Assembly (NCBI GenBank): GCA_964447175.1
Contig: CAYURP010000008.1
Span: forward strand, 11,365 to 75,364
Length of the DNA: 64,000 nucleotides
Direction of reading: 5' to 3'
Source of the DNA: CAYURP01 sp964447175
GTDB lineage: Bacteria; Zixibacteria; MSB-5A5; SM23-73-2
Shown: one piece after another, positions 43,981 through 51,392 of the stretch
How the letters are laid out: every line of letters begins with the position of its first letter
Position numbering within the stretch: position 1 is the stretch's first letter
Translations under genes and position numbers: made by a program
Notes under the pieces: model-generated
What the model was told of the DNA's origin: nothing
The model's database searches: none
The model's input: only the letters and a program-made list of their open reading frames with translations

Positions 43981-44054
43981 TGTAGCGGAAAACTTTAGTT
44001 TTCCATTCTTTCCCAATTGTGTCATTCAATGGAGGTCTGAAGACCTCCGCTACA
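43981..44054. repeat. Double-hairpin cruciform element, copy 2
   Basis: 74 bp with TGTAGC/GCTACA ends and hairpins GGAAAACtttaGTTTTCC and GGAGGTCtgaaGACCTCC; followed by a GGGCGAAG/CTTCGCCC hairpin about 30 bp later. Confidence 0.85.
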
Positions 44055-44376
44055 CACAAATACAAATTTAAAATAAACCAAGAGGGCGAAGACTGAGCTT
44101 CGCCCCTACGCGGTCGATTGTTTCCTATAGCTTCGGGAATTTTCTTGTTCTGTCATGTCTTGCCCAAAGGGTGTGACCTGACAGTTTGCAGGTCAGGAGC
44201 CCCGTGCTCCTGACTTCCTTTTATGATACATCGATATTAGAATTTCATGAATTTGGTGGGACAGGCTTTATAGCCTGCCCAGAACAGACAAGAATGTCTG
44301 TCCTACCTTTTTTGTTCTGTCAGGTCTTGGTCGCTTTATCGGGTGTGACCTGACACAACGAAATAATGATTTTAAA

Positions 44377-44450
44377 TGTAGCGGAAAACTTTAGTTTTCC
44401 ATTTTTTCACAATCGAACCATTCAATGGAGGTCTGAAGACCTCCGCTACA
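44377..44450. repeat. Double-hairpin cruciform element, copy 3
   Basis: Same 74-bp architecture as copy 2 with a few changes in the central spacer, same orientation, 396 bp from copy 2, and the same GGGCAAAG/CTTCGCCC hairpin after it. Confidence 0.85.
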
Positions 44451-44711
44451 CACAAATACAAATTCAAAATAAACCAAAAGGGCAAAGACTGAGCTTCGCC
44501 CCTACGCGATCGAATGTTTATAGCTTCGGGAATTCCTATTCACAAGTTGGCTGAGGAATTGTCGTCAAGACCCGTTCCGGGGAATTCCTCAACCGAAATA
44601 TTGGTGGTGGAAATCCAATTCCACCACCAACGAGGGTCAGGTCACACTCATGTCAAAACATGAGCAAGACCTGAAACAACCCCTAACAGACTTCGGAATT
44701 AGTGCTATTCA

Positions 44712-45788
44712 TCAAAAGATTATTTCACTCACTTTCACAGTGTCAACTGTGCCGTGAAGCCAGTAGATTGTGCCGTCGCCGGTAACGTGAAACTGCTTCA
44801 CGAAATGAAGCATTGCTCTTTTAGAACACTCCTCTTTATCTCTCGCGAGCTCAAGCAACACCTCTTTCTCTTTAATGAGCTTCTTTTCTTTTAGTCTATA
44901 TTTGAGTATAGTGTATTTCTTACACAAGTTCTCTGGCTCATCTCGTTCGTCATATTTCCAGTCGTTCAGGTAGAAATAAAAACAGTTATCTTTATCAAAA
45001 CCCATCAGATAATAATCTTTAACCATTGGCGCCTGTTCAGCTGCTATAAGAAGTTCTTCATCGAAAGTTCGGTATTGCATCAATTCTTCAGGGAGGATGG
45101 CTACAGTATCTATCTTACCATTTCCACTATGCTCCTCCAAACTGGTTCTCATAAGATATTCCTTATACCTGAAGTAGATACTATCTCCGACTTCTTTTTG
45201 AGTTATGCCTTTATCAAATCGTTTATATCCTTTACGATCAACATCAATGGTGTCTCTTATCGTCAGTTCTGAGTCGCGTATATATCTGACGTATCTTCTT
45301 CCTGTGGTGTATATCCTTCCTGATTTATCCACGGTGATATCCGAGCCAACGGTGTGAATATATTCGCCTTCCTTTTTAACATCCTTTGATTGGAACAGAA
45401 ATTTCCCTTCCGGAGAGAACTTCAGAATCCTTCTGTCTCTTTCCACATAGACATTCCCCTGATTGTCAACTGCCATATTTCCCGGTACAGTGCCCATCCT
45501 TTTCATAGCTAATCTGAAGGCTGGAATCCATTTTCCTTTCTTATCAAATTTCAGAATCTTACATCCAAATCTATCTAAGATATAGATATTACCATCTTTA
45601 TCTACATCTAAAACATCAGGTCCACCAGGTGGTACCAAATCAGTAGGAGTAAAAGTTGAATCACTGTTATCACCACTTACAATAACCACATCCATAAGCA
45701 TACCGCCTTTGATTTCTATTCCTCTCGATGTTTGGCAATCTAAAATAGCCATCATCAAGATAAATAGTAAAAAAAAGTTCGCTTTCAT
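44712..45788 (-). CDS. Secreted 6-bladed beta-propeller (NHL-like) protein, paralogue 2
   Basis: 358 residues with a signal peptide (MKANFFLLFILMMAILD). Blades include DVDKDGNIYILDRFGCKILKF, DNQGNVYVERDRRILKFSPEG and DKSGRIYTTGRRYVRYI. It shares YLMRTSLEEHSGNGKIDTVAILP and VTGDGTIYWLHGTVDTVKVSEIIF with paralogues 1 and 3. AAAGGA is 7 nt before the ATG. Its leader holds a full promoter module (P3) and both palindromes. Function unknown; an exported binding protein is likely. Confidence 0.85.
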   Translation of the reverse strand: MKANFFLLFILMMAILDCQTSRGIEIKGGMLMDVVIVSGDNSDSTFTPTDLVPPGGPDVLDVDKDGNIYILDRFGCKILKFDKKGKWIPAFRLAMKRMGTVPGNMAVDNQGNVYVERDRRILKFSPEGKFLFQSKDVKKEGEYIHTVGSDITVDKSGRIYTTGRRYVRYIRDSELTIRDTIDVDRKGYKRFDKGITQKEVGDSIYFRYKEYLMRTSLEEHSGNGKIDTVAILPEELMQYRTFDEELLIAAEQAPMVKDYYLMGFDKDNCFYFYLNDWKYDERDEPENLCKKYTILKYRLKEKKLIKEKEVLLELARDKEECSKRAMLHFVKQFHVTGDGTIYWLHGTVDTVKVSEIIF

Positions 45789-45961
45789 AAACTACATCCT
45801 TTCTTGTTCTGTCAGGTCTTGCCCAAAGGGTGTGACCTGACAGCAGGGTCCCCAAAGCTCTGCTGTGGGTTAGCTGCACCCATCATTCTAACACCCGTAA
45901 CAACCTGAGTTATATTGCTTCTAACCCGTTCTCTGGGAAAACCTATTTAATTTATATTGAA

Positions 45962-45989
45962 ATTATAAGCCTTTAGGTGGGCTTGTCAA
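45962..45989 (-). promoter_or_regulatory. Repeated promoter module, copy P3 (beta-propeller 2)
   Basis: Minus-strand TTGACA (45984-45989), 16-nt spacer, TATAAT (45962-45967): perfect sigma70 hexamers. The leader of ~170 nt contains AGCAATATAACTCAG, CCACAGC and GTCAGGTC palindromes. Confidence 0.9.
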
Positions 45990-46055
45990 GGAATATTTAT
46001 TGATGCATCTGTATTTGGAAATGCCGATGCCCATAGCTTCGGGAATGATTTTAAA

Positions 46056-46129
46056 TGTAGCGGAAAACTTTAGTTTTCCATTCTTTCACAATAAAACCTT
46101 ACAATGGAGGTCCGAAGACTTCCGCTACA
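46056..46129. repeat. Double-hairpin cruciform element, copy 4
   Basis: 74 bp, TGTAGC/GCTACA ends, first hairpin intact, second GGAGGTCcgaaGACtTCC with one mismatch. Followed by an imperfect GGGCAAGG hairpin and the inverted GTCAGGTC unit (46215-46253) after the paralogue 3 stop. Confidence 0.8.
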
Positions 46130-46281
46130 CAATCGAATTTTCTAACCACCAATAACTAACAACTATGAACCAGCAGGGCAAGGACTGAGCTTTGCCTCTA
46201 TTCGTTACTTGGTGTCAGGTCACACTCATAAAAAACATGAGCAAGACCTGACACAACCCCTAACAGACTTCAGAATCAAAG

Positions 46282-47379
46282 CTATTCATCAAAGATTATC
46301 TTACTCACCTTCACCTTATCAACTGTTCCGTGCATAAAGTATATAGTACCACCACCAGTTACCTTAAATTCGCTGCTTAGTTCGAAAAGTTCCTTATCAG
46401 AACATTCTTCCCTACCTTTGGCAAAAGCTACCAGCAATTCCCCTGTTTTTGTCAATTCTCCATCTTCCAGGTGATATCTTAATATACGATAGACACGACA
46501 TACCCTCATGAGCCTTTTTTCACCATAGTAGAACTCGCTCGTGACAAAGTAGAAGTTGTTGTTCCTGTCGAATCCAATGAAGGTGAACGGGATCTCCGGC
46601 CATACTATGTCTTCTGGCTCATCATAGAACTCCTTCAACCTTAGTACACCCGGCAAAACTGCCACTGTATCGATCTTGCCCCTGGTAACACGCCCTTCCG
46701 AATCGACCTTTGCATCCTTGCTATATTCTTCAAAGCTAGTTCTCACAAGGTACTTGTTCTCCCTGAAATAGATGTCATCTCCCACCTCTTTTTGGACTAT
46801 GCCCAGGTCCCAATAATCGTCGAGTATGGATTCCCATCTATCTATCTGTCCTTCCCGCCGACATTCTGAACTATAAATATCCACAGTTGAAAATTGATCA
46901 CCGAAGTAATAAATTCTTCCAGTTCTATCTGTCAAAACATTCCCATCTCTTTCACATTCAAAGAGTAACTCTCCTTGGGGTGAAAATTTCATGTTCTGCA
47001 CATAGATATTCCCCCAGTTATCAACTGTTATATCTCCCAACACGTATGGAGAACATTTGCCACTTGGGTTTTCTCTCGTGCGCTGCCCAGGTATTGAAAA
47101 GGAGAAAACCCACTTTCCAGTCTTATCGTACTTCTGAACCTGGCAATCAAACCGATCCAGAATGTAGATATTTCCATCTTTGTCAACATCGAATTTGGTT
47201 GGACCTTCAGAACGCCATCCATCCTCGAATTTAGTAGCAATTGTAGAATCTGTGTAGCCGCTATCTGCAACTACCACCTCTACCAGTTTTCCACCATAAT
47301 GAATCTCCAATCCCCATATTCCGTCAGAGCTGAATACAAATATGAGGATAAACAGAATAAACGAAAACTTAGCTCTCAT
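46282..47379 (-). CDS. Secreted 6-bladed beta-propeller (NHL-like) protein, paralogue 3
   Basis: 365 residues from ATG 47379 (signal peptide MRAKFSFILFILIFVFSS). The open frame reaches 47481, but the extra codons only translate the leader palindromes. Blades: DVDKDGNIYILDRFDCQVQKYDKTGKW, DNWGNIYVQNMKFSPQGELLFE, DRTGRIYYFGDQFS. C-terminus VTGGGTIYFMHGTVDKVKVS. GGAG precedes the ATG. Slightly longer than its paralogues, with insertions such as GRVTRGK. Confidence 0.85.
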   Translation of the reverse strand: MRAKFSFILFILIFVFSSDGIWGLEIHYGGKLVEVVVADSGYTDSTIATKFEDGWRSEGPTKFDVDKDGNIYILDRFDCQVQKYDKTGKWVFSFSIPGQRTRENPSGKCSPYVLGDITVDNWGNIYVQNMKFSPQGELLFECERDGNVLTDRTGRIYYFGDQFSTVDIYSSECRREGQIDRWESILDDYWDLGIVQKEVGDDIYFRENKYLVRTSFEEYSKDAKVDSEGRVTRGKIDTVAVLPGVLRLKEFYDEPEDIVWPEIPFTFIGFDRNNNFYFVTSEFYYGEKRLMRVCRVYRILRYHLEDGELTKTGELLVAFAKGREECSDKELFELSSEFKVTGGGTIYFMHGTVDKVKVSKIIFDE

Positions 47380-47555
47380 GAGACTTACTCCTTTTTCTTG
47401 TTCTGTCAGGTCTTGCCCAAAGGGTGTGACCTGACAGCAGGGTGCCCCACAGCTCTGCTGTGGGTTAGCTGCACCCATCATTCATCACCCGTAACAATCT
47501 GAGTAATATTGCTTCAAACCCGACCTCTGGGAAAACCTATTTAATTTATATTGTA

Positions 47556-47583
47556 ATTATTAACCTTCATGCAGGCTTGTCAA
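47556..47583 (-). promoter_or_regulatory. Repeated promoter module, copy P4 (beta-propeller 3)
   Basis: Minus-strand TTGACA (47578-47583), 16-nt spacer, AATAAT (47556-47561), in AGTGCTTGACAAGCCTGC. The ~175-nt leader contains both palindromes. Confidence 0.8.
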
Positions 47584-47875
47584 GCACTATTTATGAAGAT
47601 ACTGAAGATTTGATAGTTTTAGCTTTTTTCAAGATTTGTACTTAATTTTAACAAACAGGAATTTTATCAGTTTTCTCCCCTTGCTGGTTAAACTGGATTC
47701 TTAATCTGGAATATGGAAAAAATAATTTCTAAACGGTGGTTATATCTAATTTCCGTTCAGGCAGTAGGGCAGGTGCCCTACGCACCTGACAAATAAATGG
47801 TGTCAGGAGAACGGGGCTCCAGACCTAACTGACTTTTATAAAATTATACCATTAAATTTAACGTCTAAGATAACC

Positions 47876-47990
47876 GGGCACGCGACCCAGTGGAAGTAAC
47901 CTTGAAAAACCGAACACCGTGACCGAATCGAACGACGGTGAAGAACCGAAAGGCGAGCGTGCTCCGTTTCATCGACTTGTTATCCCCTGG
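47876..47990 (-). repeat. attC-like imperfect palindrome downstream of the membrane/lipoprotein gene pair
   Basis: Minus-strand reading: GGGATAACAAGTCGATGAAA, then GGAGCACGCTCGCC, a central hairpin region, GGGTCGCGTGCCCGGTTATC. Outer GATAAC/GTTATC and inner GAGCACGC/GCGTGCCC arms pair, with length about 115 bp, GC-rich in an AT-rich setting, immediately after the stop of 48022-48777. Same position and organisation as the site at 16905-17050, and similar to attC sites of gene cassettes. Confidence 0.5.
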
Positions 47991-48021
47991 TAACCTCGCT
48001 TGAATCGGTAACGCCTCCGCA

Positions 48022-48777
48022 TTACCCCTCGATTTTCAGCACGGGATCAACCATGAGATCAACGCCGGGCTTGATTCTGTCATGCACAGTGAGCGGATGT
48101 TCCATCCCAGGCCACCCGATCCGGTACACATTTCCGAGCGTCGTATACACGTGCTCGCTACCTGGGATGTGCCACTTGATCTCAAGCCGCACATCATAGA
48201 TCCAGCCTTCGTGGACTGCATGCCTGGCGTAAAGATCGAAAGTGAAATTCTGTATGTCGTTTTGTGGGAATGAGTAACGCCCGGGTTCAACGATTCGTAT
48301 CACATCATCGTTTGGGTTAATGTAAACGTCCGAGAGATCCTCGCGGGAAACTGTGCCAGCCGGGTCGTGTCTGCGATCCATCTCAGGGTGTCGTGTCTTT
48401 CTCACCACAAGAAGGTTGATTTCGTCTATTACGGCGATACTGGAATGGGGGTTGGAGATTTGGATAAACCAGTGATAACCATATCTGATCGGATGCACGT
48501 TTAGTTCATCGACTTCGAGTCTGGTGCGACCAAACTCGCCACCGTACACTAGCATAACAAGGAATCCGATGAACCCGAGGATGGTGGCGGCCAGGGATAA
48601 GAAGAAGAGCCGGTCGATGATAAGCTTGGTGATTTCTGTCGACTGTTGTCTTGTGAACATTGGGAATCTGTGTGTGCGGATCAGTTGGCGCAGGATCAAA
48701 AAAAATGCAGTCAAAGCCAAGCCGGCAAGTGCAAGTGGCGTCGATATCCGTGCAGAAATGTCAAAAAGTTGGCTCAT
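48022..48777 (-). CDS. Membrane protein with two N-terminal transmembrane helices, unknown function
   Basis: 251 residues. Two hydrophobic segments (about 15-32 and 55-80) are followed by a ~170-residue domain that is probably extracytoplasmic (YGGEFGRTRLEVDELNVHPI... to KIEG). No family recognised. Its ATG overlaps the stop of the upstream lipoprotein gene by 4 bases, so the two are co-translated. Higher GC than the neighbouring propeller genes and an attC-like palindrome directly after its stop suggest acquisition together with the lipoprotein gene. Confidence 0.65.
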   Translation of the reverse strand: MSQLFDISARISTPLALAGLALTAFFLILRQLIRTHRFPMFTRQQSTEITKLIIDRLFFLSLAATILGFIGFLVMLVYGGEFGRTRLEVDELNVHPIRYGYHWFIQISNPHSSIAVIDEINLLVVRKTRHPEMDRRHDPAGTVSREDLSDVYINPNDDVIRIVEPGRYSFPQNDIQNFTFDLYARHAVHEGWIYDVRLEIKWHIPGSEHVYTTLGNVYRIGWPGMEHPLTVHDRIKPGVDLMVDPVLKIEG

Positions 48778-49445
48778 TCGCTATTTCCTGTGTCACGGTG
48801 GATTGGCAACGGAGTAGCCGTGCCTCTATGTATCGTCAGCCCTCCACCTCCCAATTGCACGCGAAGCAGGTTCAATGTTTGGTGATCAGTAATCGAGAAA
48901 AGAACCCAGCGTAAACCTCCTATGGACTTTGGCTTTCCGAGGAGATCGACAAACTGCTCTCTTGACTCGCAGGCGATTATTTCTTCGTCACTAGGAAGTT
49001 TCTCTCTGAACACCGCAGCAGCAAGAAATCCGTGGTTGGTTTTTTCGGCTATCCAATAATCATCGACGAGGCTCCCTGAAAGCGTTCCGGGAGTCCCGAA
49101 CACATCGAATTTGTAATCGAACGGGATTGAAACATCGACCCAATGGGGTGAGATTTTGCTGTAAGTCTTCTCTACCTCTCCTTGCCAAACGACCTTCAAA
49201 AAGAAGACTCCTGATTCATTGGGATTATTCGTCTTCCATCGCGGATTCCCGATTTCGGAGATTGGTCGGGCAGTGAGTTTGCTGATTTGCTCGCCTCTTA
49301 GTTCGAGCACCTTTGAGAAAACAGTCGTGGTATTCGCCGGTGGTTCTGCTGGTTCGCTGCAGCCCAGGACGACCAGAGCGACAAGGCAAATAAGGTGACG
49401 AGCCAAGTAGACCCGTCGGTGATGCTGGAGAGGACGTGTGTTCAT
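48774..49445 (-). CDS. Lipoprotein of unknown function
   Basis: 223 residues from ATG 49445 (MNTRPLQHHRRVYLARHLIC), with a lipobox-like VALVVLGCSEP, so the mature protein starts at Cys around residue 29. The open frame reaches 49493 without a better start. The rest (KVLELRGEQISKLTARPISE... QLGGGGLTIHRG) is soluble and unassigned. Overlaps the membrane-protein gene by 4 bases. Composition is unlike the local core genes. Promoter P5 lies about 390 bp upstream. Confidence 0.65.
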   Translation of the reverse strand: MNTRPLQHHRRVYLARHLICLVALVVLGCSEPAEPPANTTTVFSKVLELRGEQISKLTARPISEIGNPRWKTNNPNESGVFFLKVVWQGEVEKTYSKISPHWVDVSIPFDYKFDVFGTPGTLSGSLVDDYWIAEKTNHGFLAAAVFREKLPSDEEIIACESREQFVDLLGKPKSIGGLRWVLFSITDHQTLNLLRVQLGGGGLTIHRGTATPLPIHRDTGNSE

Positions 49446-49484
49446 GTCAGACGCGTTTACAATAGTTCTGGCAAGACTCCACGG

Positions 49485-49640
49485 TGATAACAATGATTAT
49501 ATGGTTTCTCTATAACACCCTCTACCCGCAAGGTTGTGGTATAACACCACGGGCATGAATCGCCATAATACTCTTGGTTGCAGCGGCTTATGGCGGCTAT
49601 TGCCGTTAAGGCTAGGTGATATATGGCTTCAATATAACAC
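49485..49640. repeat. Shared 5' element (copy 2) and nearby inverted repeats
   Basis: 49485-49545: TAACAATGATTATATGGTTT, CTCTATAACACC and GTGGTATAACACCAC align over about 70 bp with 17832-17900. CGCCATAA...TTATGGCG (49560-49595) is a further inverted repeat, and 49617-49640 (ATATATGGCTTCAATATAAC) is a degenerate second copy of the motif. Lies between promoter P5 and the lipoprotein start. Confidence 0.5.
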
Positions 49641-49832
49641 ATCTGATCGTTTCCTCTACAGATCGTCTACGAGCCTCTTGACGCTGTGATTCCCCACAAC
49701 TCTACTATGGGCTAACCGATGCTTTTCGATTATCTTTGAATCACTTGCACCCATCATTCTACCACCCGAGACTCCCTGAGTAATATTGTTTCTAACCCAA
49801 CCTCTGGGAAAACCTATTCAATTTATATTGTA

Positions 49833-49860
49833 ATTATTAACCTTTATGCAGGCTTGTCAA
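49833..49860 (-). promoter_or_regulatory. Repeated promoter module, copy P5 (lipoprotein pair)
   Basis: Minus-strand TTGACA (49855-49860), 16-nt spacer, AATAAT (49833-49838), almost identical to P4. Leader segments CTCTGGGAAAA (plus strand) and a degenerate CCCACAActcTACTATGGG hairpin follow. Only 65 bp from the 3' end of fdhD. Confidence 0.8.
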
Positions 49861-49924
49861 GCACTATTTATGAGGATGCTGAAGATATGAGTAGTTTCCA
49901 CTTTTTTAAGATCAGTTTTTATTT

Positions 49925-50725
49925 TCAATTCAGTGAAATTCGAGCTGGGTAAGTATAGATGTTCATTCTTTTTCCTCTGGCAAATCCCACGATGGTTATC
50001 CCTAATTTTTGAGCCAGTTCAATAGCTAAGCTGGTGGGTGCGGAGCGGGAGACAATCAGGTTAATCTTTCCCCGGGCAGATTTTAATAATATGTCGGAGG
50101 AGATTCTACCACTTAAGATTAGTAACTTTTTTCCCATTGAAATTCGCCTGAATAGAGCTTCTCCTAAAACCTTATCCACTGCATTATGTCGACCAATGTC
50201 CTCTTTGAAAAGTAAAATCCTTTCTTTGTTTGCTAGAGCTGCGCTATGAGTCCCACCAGTTGATCTAAAAACAGATGACCTTTTCTCGAATCCCTTTATC
50301 AGATTTTCTATTTGATCCGGAGTTATGGTGAACTCCAGACTTATCAATATATCCTTTAATGGATCTAAGTTCCTTAAATCCTGGAAACTTTTGCCCTTAC
50401 CGCATCCGGAGGTGAAAACAGGAGTTCTGGAGAAGGTTTTAGGAATTCTGAGAGCTTTTCTGGTGATAACCTTCACCTCGTTTTTCCTGGAGTTAAAAAG
50501 AATTTTTTTTAGATCGCCTTTTTCTTTTATCCACCCTTCTGAGAACAAAAAACCTAAAGCCAGAAACTTCTGATCTGACGGGGTGCTCATCAGGGTAACC
50601 AGCTTTTTGTCATTCAGGTAGATGGAAAGCGAGCTTTCCTCAACGACCTCATCCTCAATTGATAGGGACTTGCCTTTTGTGACCTTGATGATCTTATGAA
50701 TTCTGGTCTTTTTGTCCTTGTTCAT
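49925..50725 (-). CDS. fdhD: Formate dehydrogenase sulfurtransferase/accessory protein FdhD
   Basis: 266 residues. FdhD delivers sulfur to the Mo-bis-MGD cofactor of formate dehydrogenases. Conserved regions are KFLALGFLFSEGWI, TSGCGKGKSF around the active cysteine (one Cys here, where E. coli has CGVCG), VFRSTGGTHSAALA, EDIGRHNAVDKVLGEAL and LSGRISSDILLKSARGKINLIVSRSAPTSLAIELA. Last gene of the mobB-TonB receptor-mobA-fdhD series and functionally tied to FdhAB at 56-60 kb. Confidence 0.94.
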   Translation of the reverse strand: MNKDKKTRIHKIIKVTKGKSLSIEDEVVEESSLSIYLNDKKLVTLMSTPSDQKFLALGFLFSEGWIKEKGDLKKILFNSRKNEVKVITRKALRIPKTFSRTPVFTSGCGKGKSFQDLRNLDPLKDILISLEFTITPDQIENLIKGFEKRSSVFRSTGGTHSAALANKERILLFKEDIGRHNAVDKVLGEALFRRISMGKKLLILSGRISSDILLKSARGKINLIVSRSAPTSLAIELAQKLGITIVGFARGKRMNIYTYPARISLN

Positions 50726-50782
50726 TCTAATTTATGAAGTTCAGAACTTAAATAGTAATTCAAGTTATTATATCATTTGTAT

Positions 50783-51379
50783 CTATCTATGTTTAGAGTA
50801 AATATCTTTGGCCTTTTTCAGGTCTTCTTGAGTGTTAATGTTGAAAAAGCTTAAGTGCTCAGGGTCAAATCTTTTGAGCTCCTGTGAGCCTATCTTTAAA
50901 ACCTTCAGTTTAGACAGGACGTCCTGTATCTTTAATTCATCTTCTATAAGATGGGATAGAATAACGGGGAGCGCTTTTTTTGAATATCTAGCGAAAAGGG
51001 TCTCCGCCTGGTTATTGTTTTGGGGTATGACCACATCATAGTCGTTAGGTTTTTGGAGTATATATTTTATCAGATCCAAATTGAGGAAAGGCATATCGCA
51101 CGCAACTATAAAATTGATCTCGGATGTGGAGAAGCAAAGACCTGTGAAAATACCTCCCAGAGGACCTTTATTTTTTATCAGATCCTCCACCGCCTTGACG
51201 TCAAATTTCAAATATGCTTCGGGATTGTTGCTGACTATGATGATCTCCGGGAAAATTTTCTTGAAGAGCTCAAGTGTGTTCTGAATGAGAGTTGTTTTGC
51301 CATTGAGCTGTATAAAAGCTTTTTCGGTTTTTATTCTGGTATTTTTTCCCCCGGCTAAAATAATCCCGCTTGCCTTCAT
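50783..51379 (-). CDS. mobA: Molybdenum cofactor guanylyltransferase
   Basis: 198 residues: IILAGGKNTRIKTEKAFIQLNGKTLI-type GTP-binding start, IVSNNPEAYL, EDLIKNKGPLGGIFTGL and VACDMPFLNLDLI. Attaches GMP to molybdopterin to form the bis-MGD cofactor needed by FdhA. Between the TonB receptor (13 bp) and fdhD (57 bp) on the same strand. Confidence 0.93.
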   Translation of the reverse strand: MKASGIILAGGKNTRIKTEKAFIQLNGKTTLIQNTLELFKKIFPEIIIVSNNPEAYLKFDVKAVEDLIKNKGPLGGIFTGLCFSTSEINFIVACDMPFLNLDLIKYILQKPNDYDVVIPQNNNQAETLFARYSKKALPVILSHLIEDELKIQDVLSKLKVLKIGSQELKRFDPEHLSFFNINTQEDLKKAKDIYSKHR

Positions 51380-51392
51380 CTTATCTTAGGTT

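Larger units (their letters stand above)
43285..44711. repeat. 1.4-kb non-coding repeat region between beta-propeller 2 and OmpA
   Basis: No gene supported. Contains the OmpA leader (hairpin near 43541-43560, conserved AGCAATATAAC segment near 43630), promoter P2, the palindrome TATCACAGGTTG-TGA-CAACCTGTGATA at 43878-43904, two cruciform copies, two GTCAGGTC units (44149-44183, 44319-44356), two GGGCGAAG hairpins, a segment beginning GGAATTGTCGTCAAGACCCG at 44553 that also occurs at 12702, and an inverted GTCAGGTC unit at 44637-44675. Confidence 0.7.

Noticed and set aside
43750..44700. CRISPR array
   Set aside because: Repeats here are palindromic elements of different families and unequal spacing, without regular spacers, and no cas gene is near.
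47380..47481. N-terminal extension of beta-propeller 3 to 47481
   Set aside because: It covers the CCACAGC and GTCAGGTC palindromes and lacks protein-like composition. The signal peptide begins at 47379.
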